Of a stretch of 64,000 bases of DNA, positions 28,138 to 36,607 are shown piece after piece. Within the stretch, counting starts at the first letter, position 1, and each line of letters begins with the position of its first letter. The notes beneath the pieces were generated by a model that did no database searches, was not told where the DNA came from, and saw only the letters and a list, made by a program, of their open reading frames with translations. Origin of the DNA: CAKZNE01 sp963976435 (lineage in GTDB: Bacteria; Bacteroidota; Bacteroidia; Flavobacteriales; Schleiferiaceae); the NCBI GenBank assembly GCA_963976435.1, contig CAXBKQ010000016.1:1-64000 (forward strand). Reading direction: 5' to 3'. The translations under genes and the position numbers were made by a program.

Positions 28138-28836
28138 CTAAATAAGCCCTTCATCAGCAAAACTGAAGTATTGTGAATCTGTAATAATTAAATGATCTAT
28201 AAGCTTGATATTCATTATTAATCCTGCTTCTACCAGTTTTTTAGTGAGAAGTTTATCTGCTGCGCTTGGATTGATATTCCCTGAAGGATGATTGTGAGAC
28301 ACGATGATAGAAGTTGCTCCTAAAAGCAAGGCCTTTTTGAAAATCAATCGTACATCTGCCACGGTGCCTGTTAGGCCTCCAATGCTAATTTGTTGCATCG
28401 CCAAAACACGGTTGGAATTGGATAAAAATAAGGCCCAAAATTCTTCGTGTGGCAATTCGGCTAAGGAAGCCTGTAATAATTCGTAGGCCGATTGGCTATT
28501 GGAAACGGTGGATACTTTTTGTGCATCAGAATATCGCCTCCTTTGACCAATTTCTAGGGCAGTGATAATATTGATCGCCTTTACTTTTCCTATCCCCTTA
28601 AACTGGGTAAACTCCTCGATAGTTTTTTTAGCTAGGCTTTTTAAATCATTATCCACAGAATCCAGAATCCTTTTGGCAAGATCAACTGCAGATTCATTAT
28701 TAGTACCAGTACCTATGAGAATTGCTAACAGTTCTGCATTACTTAGACTTGATCGTCCTTTTGTCATCAACTTTTCACGTGGTCTATCATCTTTTGCCCA
28801 AGATTTTATTCCCTGAAACTTTGCTTGTTTTGTCAA
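28138..28836 (-). CDS. radC: RadC-family JAB/MPN domain protein
   Basis: RadC-family proteins have an N-terminal helix-hairpin-helix part and a C-terminal JAB1/MPN metalloprotease-like domain; the old link to DNA repair is doubtful. Here the first 100 residues include IKSWAKDDRPREKLMTKG and FKGIGKVKAINIITALE (the hairpin motif), and the JAMM zinc motif is IIVSHNHPSGNINPSAADK. The length, 232 residues, matches the family. The start must be the TTG at 28836, since the conserved IKSWAxDDRPREK lies before the first ATG (28767). It is 20 bases from the deacetylase gene and may share its transcript. Confidence 0.93.
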   Translation of the reverse strand: MTKQAKFQGIKSWAKDDRPREKLMTKGRSSLSNAELLAILIGTGTNNESAVDLAKRILDSVDNDLKSLAKKTIEEFTQFKGIGKVKAINIITALEIGQRRRYSDAQKVSTVSNSQSAYELLQASLAELPHEEFWALFLSNSNRVLAMQQISIGGLTGTVADVRLIFKKALLLGATSIIVSHNHPSGNINPSAADKLLTKKLVEAGLIMNIKLIDHLIITDSQYFSFADEGLI

Positions 28837-28861
28837 ATTGTGGATTTATAGAGTTTATTGC

Positions 28862-28890
28862 AAAAAAAAGTCCCGCAAGAGCGGGACTTT
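28862..28890 (-). terminator. strong intrinsic terminator after the YceI gene
   Basis: A GC-rich stem (AAAGTCCCGC / GCGGGACTTT) with a 4-base loop is followed by a run of T on the minus strand. It lies 22 bases after the YceI stop and separates that gene from radC. Confidence 0.9.
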
Positions 28891-28911
28891 CTAAATATAC
28901 AATAAAATGTC

Positions 28912-29592
28912 CTAGGATTTTTTGGCTCTTAGGTTCACTCTCAATTTTATATTGTCGTCAATTGCGTTTTCTTTAGCAATAGCCTCAATACTTGCAGTGG
29001 AGCGAAAATTCACATCCCAATTTGTACGATCAATAACAAATTCTGGAGTTTTAATGATGATTTCATCATTTTCGAAGCTTAGCATAGCGGGGATGGAAAT
29101 ATTCTTTTCTTTATCCCTCATGCTAAGGTTCCCACTTAAAATATGAGTAGCACCTGTAGTATCAGATTCATCAACTGCAGAAACACTGGTTAGGGCAAAA
29201 GCTGCGGTTGGATACTCCTCAACTGCAAAAAAATCTGGGCTCTTTAAATGTCCTTCTAGTTTAGCTTTATACTCACTTTCAGCTGGCATATCCGTGCTAT
29301 TGATGGACGACATATTGATCACAAATTTTCCACTAATGATGTTTCCACCTTCGGTTTGAAATTCTCCTTCTTCCACCTGAATGGTTCCTGTATGTGAATC
29401 ATCTGCATAGGTTTTAAAACCAATCCATGTAATTTCATCTCCATCCGTAAGCACGGAATAGGTTTCTGCTGTTGCCACTTCTTCTGCAACTTCTTTTGCT
29501 TCTGATGCTTCAATTGCCTCTTCTGGGGCATTGTTACAAGCTACCATTCCACCTAAAATGGCAATGGATAAAAATTTACTGTAAAATTTCAT
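28912..29592 (-). CDS. YceI-family lipoprotein
   Basis: YceI proteins have a lipocalin-like barrel that binds isoprenoid or other amphiphilic ligands. This 226-residue one is a lipoprotein: the signal sequence ends in the lipobox GGMVAC, with the lipidated Cys at 19, then a Glu/Ala-rich linker, then the YceI domain with ITWIGFKTYADDSHTGTI, SGKFVINMSSINSTDMP, HLKSPDFFAVEEYPTAAF and VIDRTNWDVNFRS. It is likely held in the outer or inner membrane facing the periplasm. It has its own promoter candidate and terminator, so it is monocistronic. The ligand is unknown. Confidence 0.92.
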   Translation of the reverse strand: MKFYSKFLSIAILGGMVACNNAPEEAIEASEAKEVAEEVATAETYSVLTDGDEITWIGFKTYADDSHTGTIQVEEGEFQTEGGNIISGKFVINMSSINSTDMPAESEYKAKLEGHLKSPDFFAVEEYPTAAFALTSVSAVDESDTTGATHILSGNLSMRDKEKNISIPAMLSFENDEIIIKTPEFVIDRTNWDVNFRSTASIEAIAKENAIDDNIKLRVNLRAKKS

Positions 29593-29622
29593 ATTTGATA
29601 ATTAATGTTTAAACAACGATTG

Positions 29623-29650
29623 CAAATATAGGGTGTATTATATAAACAAA
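29623..29650 (-). promoter_or_regulatory. candidate promoter of the YceI gene
   Basis: TATATTTG on the minus strand (29630-29623) matches the Bacteroidota -7 box and lies 30 bases before the ATG. A TTTG sits 16 bases upstream of it (29650-29647), slightly closer than the best spacing. Confidence 0.5.
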
Positions 29651-29710
29651 AACATTTGGCTGATAAATATTTTTACCCTATTATTGTAATATCATTTTAA
29701 TATCAAATCA

Positions 29711-30562
29711 ATGGAAGCTGAAAAAATAATTAAAACCCAATCTGGTTATATACACCTAGTAATAAGTATCACTTTGTTGGCAATTGGCATATTTCTCCTC
29801 ACACAAAAGAGTTTTTTAGGAATTATCCCAATTGTAATAAACATAATTCACCTCATAGGTTTTATGGTGATCAACCCCAACAAGGCTGCTGTATTGGTCT
29901 TATTTGGTGATTATAAGGGAACGGTTATAAAAAATGGCTTTCACTGGGTAAATCCATTTTTCACCAAAAGGAAAATAAGTCTACGTGCTCGCAATTTAGA
30001 CAGCAAGCCCATCAAGGTAAACGATCAATTGGGAAATCCAATAATGATTGGTGTGGTTCTAGTTTGGAGAGTTAAGAACACATTTAAGGCAGCTTTTGAT
30101 GTTAATGATTTTGAAGAGTTTGTAAATATTCAAAGTGAAACGGCCATTCGAAAGTTAGCAAGTGCTTATCCTTATGACACATTTGATGATGATGAAGCTG
30201 AAATGAGCCTTCGCTCTGGACTAGAGGATATCAACAATCAGCTAGATACTGAAATGCAAGAAAGGCTAAACATTGCTGGGATTGAAGTAATTGAAGCTAG
30301 AATCAGCCATTTGGCCTATGCATCGGAAATTGCAGGATCTATGCTTCAAAGACAACAAGCTACGGCTATTGTTGCTGCCAGATTGAAAATTGTGGAGGGC
30401 GCTGTAGGCATGGTAGAAATGGCATTGGAGCAACTCAGCGAAAAACAAATTTTAGAACTAGACCAGGAAAAAAGAGCAAGCATGGTAAGCAATCTTATGA
30501 TAGTATTGTGCGGTGATAAAAATGTGCAGCCGGTTGTAAATACAGGGTCTTTATACACCTAA
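29711..30562 (+). CDS. SPFH/Band 7 domain membrane protein
   Basis: This 283-residue protein has two adjoining N-terminal hydrophobic segments (about 13-55) and then an SPFH/Band 7 domain with VLVLFGDYKGTVIKNGFHWVNPF, ISLRARNLDSKPIKVNDQLG and VVLVWRV. The following helical region has ERLNIAGIEVIEARISHLAYA and MLQRQQATAIVAAR, the typical prohibitin/stomatin-like pattern. Such proteins oligomerise in membrane microdomains. It is the first gene of a tight three-gene operon with a small membrane protein and a ribbon-helix-helix protein, an arrangement that recurs in Bacteroidota. Its job here cannot be read from sequence. Confidence 0.88.
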   Translation: MEAEKIIKTQSGYIHLVISITLLAIGIFLLTQKSFLGIIPIVINIIHLIGFMVINPNKAAVLVLFGDYKGTVIKNGFHWVNPFFTKRKISLRARNLDSKPIKVNDQLGNPIMIGVVLVWRVKNTFKAAFDVNDFEEFVNIQSETAIRKLASAYPYDTFDDDEAEMSLRSGLEDINNQLDTEMQERLNIAGIEVIEARISHLAYASEIAGSMLQRQQATAIVAARLKIVEGAVGMVEMALEQLSEKQILELDQEKRASMVSNLMIVLCGDKNVQPVVNTGSLYT

Positions 30563-30563
30563 T

Positions 30564-31064
30564 ATGGCGAAATTGATAATTCATCAAAAGCTTATGAAGC
30601 ACCCCTGGCCTATTATTATCGGCTTGATGCTTTTTTCTCTACTACTATTTGTGGCTGGTCCGGATGTAATGAATGCTGAGGATGAAGGTGAATTTATAGG
30701 TTTCGTAGCCTCTATAATTCTGGGATTAGGAACCTTTCTTTTAGCCATGAATATAAAAAGTCATATTGAGCTTCATCCTACAGAAATTCGCTTTAAGGAC
30801 ATGCCATTATCTAAAAAGCTGAAAGTAATTCGTTTGGAAGAAATGGAATCTTACAGTATTGAAAAATATAGCCTCCCTAATTTCAAAGGATTGGGTTTTA
30901 AAAGAGATTTTAAGGGGAATAAATATATTGTGATGCGATTTGGAATGGTTCTACAAATTAAAACCAAGCAAGGCAAAAAGTTGGTATTAGGCATCAATGA
31001 GCCGGGAAAAGTAAAAAGGTATATAGAACAAAATTGGGAAGAAAACCCAACTTACAATGGCTGA
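30564..31064 (+). CDS. small membrane protein of unknown function in the SPFH operon
   Basis: This 166-residue protein has two hydrophobic segments close to the N-terminus (WPIIIGLMLFSLLLFVAG and FIGFVASIILGLGTFLLAM). The remaining soluble domain resembles the PH-like domains found in small bacterial membrane proteins: IELHPTEIRFKDMPL, VIRLEEMESYSIEKY and GMVLQIKTKQGKKLVLG. I do not recognise a named family. It begins one base after the SPFH stop and its own stop overlaps the next gene by 8 bases, so all three should be made together. Confidence 0.7.
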   Translation: MAKLIIHQKLMKHPWPIIIGLMLFSLLLFVAGPDVMNAEDEGEFIGFVASIILGLGTFLLAMNIKSHIELHPTEIRFKDMPLSKKLKVIRLEEMESYSIEKYSLPNFKGLGFKRDFKGNKYIVMRFGMVLQIKTKQGKKLVLGINEPGKVKRYIEQNWEENPTYNG

Positions 31065-31209
31065 AAAAAAAGCATTCGCACTTAGGATAGATTCTGAATT
31101 ACTTAAAGCTGTAGAAAAATGGGCGGCCGACGAATTCCGAAGCACCAATGGTCAAATGGAATGGATAGTAAATAAGGCCCTTAAGGAAAGTGGGAGGCTA
31201 AAAAAATGA
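31057..31209 (+). CDS. 50-residue Arc-type ribbon-helix-helix DNA-binding protein
   Basis: The frame from the ATG at 31057 encodes 50 residues: MAEKKAFALRIDSELLKAVE, then KWAADEFRSTNGQMEWIVNK, then ALKESGRLKK. The strand FALRI followed by two helices with RSTNGQMEWIVNKAL between them is a complete ribbon-helix-helix fold of the Arc/MetJ class. It is shorter than a usual length cut-off and easily missed. The start lies within the last codons of the membrane protein gene, and the stop is one base from the convergent export-protein gene. It could repress its own operon; no operator was identified, so that is inference. Confidence 0.85.
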   Translation: MAEKKAFALRIDSELLKAVEKWAADEFRSTNGQMEWIVNKALKESGRLKK

Positions 31210-31210
31210 A

Positions 31211-32299
31211 TTATCGGACTCCATTCCAAATTTTAATCTGATCTGTACTATCAATCCCTGAGACAATTTCCACATTAATACCATCAGATAATCCCAAGCT
31301 AATCTCCTTTTTTTCAAAAATCTGATCGGCGCTTTGAATTTCAACGAATGGTTTTCCATCTTCATATTGCAGAAGGCTTTCTTTAATACTTAAAACCGAC
31401 TTTCTAGATTCTAAAACTATATCGGCATTTGCACTATAGCCAGCTCTAATAAATTCGGTGCTATCCATCATTACTTTTGCCTTAATTAAAAATTGAATGG
31501 CCCCATTTTCTTCTACTCCTTTTGGGGCGATATATTCCAAAGTGGCATCAAAGGTTTTATTTTCAATGGCTCCTACGCTGAGGCTTATTTCCATTCCTTC
31601 CTTAATTTTTCCTACTTCAGATTCATCAATTTTCCCTTCAAATACCAAATCATTCATATCTGCGATGGTAGCTACCGTGGTTCCATCATTAAAATTATTA
31701 CTTTCAATTACTTGATTTCCAACTTTTATAGGAACGTCCAACACCATCCCGCTTACTGTAGCTTTTACCAATGTAATCGCTGATTTTCCTGATTTATTAG
31801 AAGCACCTTCCTTTACAATTTCCAAGTTTTCCACAGCAGCATCTAGTTCTTGCTTTGCAGATTCATAGGACAATTGAAATTGTTGAAATTCACTTTGGGC
31901 AATTACCTTATCCTCAAAGAGCTTTTTATTTCTTTTATAGTCTGTTTCGCTATTTTTCAATTGAATTTTTGCCTGATTTATTCTATTCTGAGCATTATTT
32001 AGAGATAGCATATTTGGAATAATTTTTATTCTCGCCATCAAATCCCCTTCTTTTACAATATCACCAGCTTCGACAAAAATCTCTTGAATAATTCCTGATA
32101 CCTGTGGCTTAATATCTACTTCTTCACGAGGAATAACACTACCTGTAGCTACCGACTTTTTTTGAATATCAGTAACAAATGCCTTATCCGTTTCGTATTC
32201 TACAGGGGCTTGTTTATTCTTTTGGTAAAGATAAAATAGGGTATAGGCAAAGGCCGCTATTAAAATTACAAGTCCTAAAATTCCAAAAAACTTTTTCAT
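31211..32299 (-). CDS. periplasmic adaptor of a MacAB-type exporter (HlyD/MacA family)
   Basis: This 362-residue membrane-fusion protein has one N-terminal membrane anchor (FFGILGLVILIAAFAYTLFYLY) and then the HlyD order: a barrel-sandwich half-motif with GSVIPREEVDIKPQVSGIIQEIFVEAGDIVKEGDLMA, a short coiled-coil hairpin (NNAQNRINQAKIQLKNSE to KQELDAAVENLE), the second half with KATVSGMVLDVPIKVGNQV, and a beta-barrel domain. It would link the ABC permeases to an outer-membrane channel. No TolC homologue is in the window. It is the last gene of an ATPase-permease-permease-adaptor operon. Confidence 0.88.
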   Translation of the reverse strand: MKKFFGILGLVILIAAFAYTLFYLYQKNKQAPVEYETDKAFVTDIQKKSVATGSVIPREEVDIKPQVSGIIQEIFVEAGDIVKEGDLMARIKIIPNMLSLNNAQNRINQAKIQLKNSETDYKRNKKLFEDKVIAQSEFQQFQLSYESAKQELDAAVENLEIVKEGASNKSGKSAITLVKATVSGMVLDVPIKVGNQVIESNNFNDGTTVATIADMNDLVFEGKIDESEVGKIKEGMEISLSVGAIENKTFDATLEYIAPKGVEENGAIQFLIKAKVMMDSTEFIRAGYSANADIVLESRKSVLSIKESLLQYEDGKPFVEIQSADQIFEKKEISLGLSDGINVEIVSGIDSTDQIKIWNGVR

Positions 32300-32316
32300 C
32301 TATTTCAATTATTTAC

Positions 32317-33582
32317 TTATTCGGCTCTTAATGCATCTACAGGCTTAATGCTTACTGCTCTTTTTGCCGGGATTAATCCTGCCAATAAACCTGCTATTAC
32401 TAATATTACTAATGCAATTAATACAATTTTCAATTCCACTTCTGGTCGCTTAAAAAACTCTGAACCACCACCCGCATTTTCTAAGACAAATGCCAATAAT
32501 TCCATAGCCCACACGCCCAAAATTACGCCTAGCATTCCAGCAACTACGGTAAGACTTATGGATTCTAAAACCACCTGTTTCATTACTATAAATGGTCTAG
32601 CACCAATGGCTCGTCTTATACCTAGTTCTTTGGTCCTTTCTTTAACAATCACCAGCATAATATTAGAAACGCCTATTGCCCCTGCGATAAGGGTTAAAAT
32701 ACCCACTATTAGGGTTAGTGCATTTATACCCACAAAGAGCCCTGTCATTTTTGAAAACTCTTCTTCCATATTCCAGGAGCCAAATGCTCTTTCATCATTA
32801 GGGTGTATGCTATGCCTTTCTTTCAAGAGGGTTTTAACTTTATCTCCTACTAAACTTACAGGTACTCCTTCCTTGGAAGTGATGGCCATCCACCCGACCC
32901 TATCTCCCAAATGAAAGGCATTTTGAAAAGTGCTAAAGGGAACATAGATGGATCTCTCTTGTTCATCGGCATCATCTTGATCTGCGCCATTTGATTGAAA
33001 AAGACCCACCACTTTAAAATTTACTCCTTTTACAGAAATGAATTCGCCTATAGGATTTTCATCAATTTCAAAAAGCGATTCATAAACTGTTTTACCGATT
33101 ATGGCTACCTTTCTTTTTTCTGCCATATCTCCATCATTCATCATTCTGCCTTTTATAAGCTCCACAATTTGAATTTTGGAATAATCTGGGGAATCGCCGT
33201 ATAAATCAAAAGCCCCTGTTTTAGTGCCACGAACCACATTATTTGTTCCTCTAAAACCTCCTAGTTGATTTCGAGGGGCAACAATTCCCACTTCTTGAAT
33301 TTCAGATTTAATGGCTTCAATATCTGCATTTCGGAGACTTACAGACCTGCCCCTTTGAAACCCTTTATAGGGGACACTGGTACTTTGAGTCCAAAGAAAC
33401 ATGCTATTGGTAGCCCATCCTCCCATTTTTGAGGTGGCTCCATTTTTAAGTCCTTTTCCAGCACCCATCATTACCACCATCATCAATATCCCCCAAAAAA
33501 CGCCAAAGGCAGTAAGAAAGGTTCTGAGTTTATTTCTACTCAGTACCATCCATATTTCGCTCCATTGTTCTTTGTCTATCAT
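32317..33582 (-). CDS. ABC transporter permease, MacB/FtsX type (second)
   Basis: This 421-residue permease has the MacB layout: an N-terminal helix (RTFLTAFGVFWGILMMVVMMGAG), a periplasmic MacB_PCD domain, and three C-terminal helices in the FtsX domain with IVKERTKELGIRRAIGARPF and ending LIPAKRAVSIKPVDALRAE. It shares this plan, including the N-terminal LRTFLT..GVxWGIxM stretch and the end xxPIxALRxE, with the permease just upstream, so the two arose by duplication and may pair as a heterodimer. No ATPase domain is fused; the separate ATPase is two genes upstream. The exported substrate is unknown. Confidence 0.9.
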   Translation of the reverse strand: MIDKEQWSEIWMVLSRNKLRTFLTAFGVFWGILMMVVMMGAGKGLKNGATSKMGGWATNSMFLWTQSTSVPYKGFQRGRSVSLRNADIEAIKSEIQEVGIVAPRNQLGGFRGTNNVVRGTKTGAFDLYGDSPDYSKIQIVELIKGRMMNDGDMAEKRKVAIIGKTVYESLFEIDENPIGEFISVKGVNFKVVGLFQSNGADQDDADEQERSIYVPFSTFQNAFHLGDRVGWMAITSKEGVPVSLVGDKVKTLLKERHSIHPNDERAFGSWNMEEEFSKMTGLFVGINALTLIVGILTLIAGAIGVSNIMLVIVKERTKELGIRRAIGARPFIVMKQVVLESISLTVVAGMLGVILGVWAMELLAFVLENAGGGSEFFKRPEVELKIVLIALVILVIAGLLAGLIPAKRAVSIKPVDALRAE

Positions 33583-33589
33583 CAGAATA

Positions 33590-34825
33590 TTATTCGTCTC
33601 TTAAGGCTTCTATTGGTCGAATTCGCGCTGCTTTACGAGCTGGAAAAAAACCTGCTAGTGCACCCGAAAATATTAAAATAGAAAGGGAAAGAAAAGCAAT
33701 TTCTAAACTCACCCCGGGATTGTAAAAAAAATCGTGAACGAGGTATTTAGACATTAACTCTACGACTACAATTCCTAAAATCATCCCGAAATATCCAGCT
33801 ACAGCGGTAATTGTTATAGACTCTTGCATTACCAAACCAATTACAGAGGCGGGTGTTGCTCCTAGAGCTTTTCTAACACCAATTTCTCTTGTTCTTTCAT
33901 TCACCACCACTATCATAATATTACTTACCCCTACTATACCGGCGATAATGGTTCCAATTCCTATTACCAAAATAAAAATTTCCACACCTGAAATTACACT
34001 TAATATTTCCTCCGCGCCTCTTTGCACATTTCTTACTCTTATTGCTCGAGGATCTATTTTGTTAAATATTTTGCGCTGGGCAAAGTCTCCTCTTATTTTT
34101 TGAGCTAGTGCATCACTTGTTTCCAAATCCATAGCTTCATCATAGGTAAGCATTATCCTATTCACTTCATTGGAGCTGGCATTAAAAACTTTTTGTCCGG
34201 TACTAATTGGGATATAGGCATATCTTTCCTCCCTGGCATTTCCATAATCAGAATACCATCCTACCACCTGAAAAGGAATTCCAAATATTTTAATGTATTT
34301 ACCAATGGGGTTTTCGGATTTAAAAATATCATCCTTTATTTTTCTACCAATTACCACCACTTTTCTTACCTCACTTAAATCCCTTTCATTTATGTACCTC
34401 CCCTCTTCCATACTGGTTTTTTCCAAAATCTGATGATCAGGATGAACGGCTCTAATACTGAAATTTCCGCCTTCCGATTTAAAGGATAGTAAAGCGGACC
34501 ACATAATATATCGGGAGGTACTATTTTCAATTTCACTAAAGGTTTCCTTGAGATGATCGAGGTCGGAATTCTCCATTTCGATAGGGCGATTGGAGTTTAG
34601 GCCCTTATAAGGCATGGAGGTAACACCGGTGCTAATCCATAGGCTATTCAGGGCGTCATCATCTAAAAAAGTGCGATAAATACCATTTCGCAAGCCTTGG
34701 CTAGAACCTAGTAAAACCACCAACATCATAATTCCCCAGGCCACACTAAAGCCGGTAAGAAAAGTTCTAAGCTTGTTTTTCTTAACCGTTGTCCATATTT
34801 CCAACCATTTATCTTGGTCAAACAT
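33590..34825 (-). CDS. ABC transporter permease, MacB/FtsX type (first)
   Basis: This 411-residue permease is built like its downstream neighbour: N-terminal helix (RTFLTGFSVAWGIMMLVVLLG), a periplasmic domain with TSRYIMWSALLSFKSEGG and YKGLNSNRP, and the FtsX core with IVVVNERTREIGVRKALGATPAS and the final FFPARKAARIRPIEALRDE. The two permeases lie 7 bases apart. The pair with one stand-alone ATPase suggests a heterodimeric membrane part. The call as a MacB-type exporter follows from the adaptor in the same operon. Confidence 0.9.
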   Translation of the reverse strand: MFDQDKWLEIWTTVKKNKLRTFLTGFSVAWGIMMLVVLLGSSQGLRNGIYRTFLDDDALNSLWISTGVTSMPYKGLNSNRPIEMENSDLDHLKETFSEIENSTSRYIMWSALLSFKSEGGNFSIRAVHPDHQILEKTSMEEGRYINERDLSEVRKVVVIGRKIKDDIFKSENPIGKYIKIFGIPFQVVGWYSDYGNAREERYAYIPISTGQKVFNASSNEVNRIMLTYDEAMDLETSDALAQKIRGDFAQRKIFNKIDPRAIRVRNVQRGAEEILSVISGVEIFILVIGIGTIIAGIVGVSNIMIVVVNERTREIGVRKALGATPASVIGLVMQESITITAVAGYFGMILGIVVVELMSKYLVHDFFYNPGVSLEIAFLSLSILIFSGALAGFFPARKAARIRPIEALRDE

Positions 34826-34843
34826 TTCTTTCTGATTTAGAAT

Positions 34844-35524
34844 TTAGTTGAAACGTTTTTCATCTTGAATTAGCCCATCCTTAATATGAATTAAGCGATC
34901 GGTCATTTCTGCAATATCTTTTTCATGGGTAACAATTACAATGGTAATATTCTGCTCCTTATTTATTTTTCTAAAGAGTTGCATCACTTCATTTGATGTA
35001 TTGCTATCTAAGGCTCCTGTGGGCTCGTCTGCCAAAACCACTTTGGGATTAGTTACTAATGCTCTGGCGATGGCCACCCTTTGTTTTTGCCCACCAGAAA
35101 GTTCATTTGGCAAATGATCTGCCCGATCTTGAATATCCATCATTTCCAAATACTTCATGGCAATCTTATTCCTTTTGGATCTACCAACACCTTGGTAGTA
35201 CAAAGGAAGAGCGACATTTTCTACAGCACTCTTGAAAGAAATTAGATTAAAGGATTGGAATACAAAACCCAAAAACTTATTGCGATAAACGGCAGATTGT
35301 TTTTCGCTAAGGCCAATAATTTTTTTATCCTCCAAATGGTAGCTCCCAATATCATAATTGTCGAGCATACCAATGATATTCAATAAGGTAGATTTTCCAG
35401 AGCCTGAAGATCCCATAATGGAAACCAACTCTCCTTCATTTATTTGAAGATCAATACCTTTTAAAACTTCTAAATTTTTCGCCCCGATTTTATAGGACTT
35501 TTTGATTCCTTTTAGCTCAATCAT
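34844..35524 (-). CDS. ABC transporter ATP-binding protein (MacB/LolD type)
   Basis: This 226-residue ATPase has Walker A GSSGSGKSTLLN, the Q-loop FQSFNLI, the signature LSGGQKQRVAIARAL, Walker B VVLADEPTGALDSNTS and the H-loop VTHEKDIA. The length and the PTGALDSNTS stretch place it with the MacB/LolD-type ATPases that work with FtsX-like permeases. It is the first gene of the export operon and lies 53 bases after the XrtF-associated gene on the same strand with no visible terminator, so read-through from the xrtF genes is possible. Confidence 0.94.
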   Translation of the reverse strand: MIELKGIKKSYKIGAKNLEVLKGIDLQINEGELVSIMGSSGSGKSTLLNIIGMLDNYDIGSYHLEDKKIIGLSEKQSAVYRNKFLGFVFQSFNLISFKSAVENVALPLYYQGVGRSKRNKIAMKYLEMMDIQDRADHLPNELSGGQKQRVAIARALVTNPKVVLADEPTGALDSNTSNEVMQLFRKINKEQNITIVIVTHEKDIAEMTDRLIHIKDGLIQDEKRFN

Positions 35525-35577
35525 TAACGCTAAATATTCATTCTCGTAGCAAAATAAGAGCTTAAAAATAGCTCAAT

Positions 35578-36033
35578 TTATTGAGAATCCTCTTGAGATG
35601 AATATGTTTTCTGAAAGTAAAATGCTGGAATTAGCATCATCATCAAAACCGGATTAAGGATAATTCGGTGAAAATGACTTAGTAAGGAAGAAAAGCCCTT
35701 TGGACTAGTAAGGAAAAGGCCCAAATAGATTGGTAGTAATATGAACAGTCCAAACAGCAGCACATAAAAAGAGAATTTCACATATTTCTCTTCTTCAAAT
35801 AAAGCGTATATGATCATTATTGCAAATCCATCATTCAATAAATATCTAAACACTTTGTTTACCACAAAGGCTGTTGAATTTTTTATGGTTTCGTAATCCG
35901 AGGTATATTCTATTTTTTCTGGAGCTTGAAATTTGAAGAGGACGGAATATAAATCCAGATGGAATTGAAAAACATAAACTAAAAATAGCCCTAAAGCTCC
36001 AAGACATAAAAAAAGCCAACGTTTAGGATTCAT
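35578..36033 (-). CDS. exosortase F system-associated membrane protein
   Basis: This 151-residue protein has four predicted membrane segments (at about residues 6-24, 60-82, 88-110 and 125-143). It starts 4 bases inside the end of xrtF by an ATGA overlap. A small membrane protein in exactly this position is known as the exosortase F system-associated protein of flavobacteria; residues such as YLLNDGFAIMIIYALF and SHFHRIILNPVLMM fit that family as I know it. Its role is unsettled; the fixed pairing implies that it assists XrtF. Confidence 0.8.
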   Translation of the reverse strand: MNPKRWLFLCLGALGLFLVYVFQFHLDLYSVLFKFQAPEKIEYTSDYETIKNSTAFVVNKVFRYLLNDGFAIMIIYALFEEEKYVKFSFYVLLFGLFILLPIYLGLFLTSPKGFSSLLSHFHRIILNPVLMMMLIPAFYFQKTYSSQEDSQ

Positions 36034-36605
36034 CGCTTTGTCATTTTCTTCTTCCCTGAAAATTTACTTACCCAAAGGAACCAAAGGAATAGTATGGCTA
36101 AATAAATTATGGCTGTAAATCCAAATTTGTGAAAAAAGTGAAAGGTTTGCCCTTCAAATTTCACATTTATCAATGCCAGTAACATGAGCCTCCCAATGTT
36201 GGAGGCATGGATAAACAATAATCCAAAAGGAATAAATAGCAAGGTATTTAGCAGTTTACCACCAAAGGCAATTATAAATGCAATAAAGAGAATCATTATA
36301 TTAATTCCATTGCATCCTTCTTCAACAGAAATCGCATATTTACCACTTAGCCAAATGCTATCATAGGTCTGTTCAGCTTCAGATTTAGAATTCAAATGAT
36401 CATTCCGAATAATTATTGGACGATATCCAAATACGGTGCTTGAATTAGTACAGCTAAAGGCTACAAAGCTAGTAATAGGATCTGTTTTGGGCTTTTCTAA
36501 TGAGTCGTAATAGCTGATATATTTACCATATACCACAGAGAGTATTCCGTAGATAGCGAAGAATTTCACTAAAAACAGAATGGTTGGTTTAAAATCTTTC
36601 CACAT
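36030..36605 (-). CDS. xrtF: exosortase family protein XrtF
   Basis: Exosortases are multi-pass membrane transpeptidase-like proteins that cleave a C-terminal sorting signal during export. This one has 191 residues and about five membrane segments. The catalytic triad is visible: Cys-98 in VEEGCNGINIM, Arg-139 in SNIGRLMLLALI and a His in HFFHKFGF (His-156 or His-159). Size and context match XrtF of flavobacteria. It lies 2 bases after the Wzi/RemB-like gene and overlaps its partner gene, so it belongs to the polysaccharide transcription unit, as is common for exosortases. No PEP-CTERM-like substrate was seen in the window. Confidence 0.88.
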   Translation of the reverse strand: MWKDFKPTILFLVKFFAIYGILSVVYGKYISYYDSLEKPKTDPITSFVAFSCTNSSTVFGYRPIIIRNDHLNSKSEAEQTYDSIWLSGKYAISVEEGCNGINIMILFIAFIIAFGGKLLNTLLFIPFGLLFIHASNIGRLMLLALINVKFEGQTFHFFHKFGFTAIIYLAILFLWFLWVSKFSGKKKMTKR

Positions 36606-36607
36606 GT

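Noticed and set aside
32348..32914. Plus-strand open frame of 188 codons opposite the second permease gene
   Set aside because: It is a mirror of a well-supported FtsX-type permease, has Ser/Thr/Ile-rich composition typical of antisense frames and no family motif.
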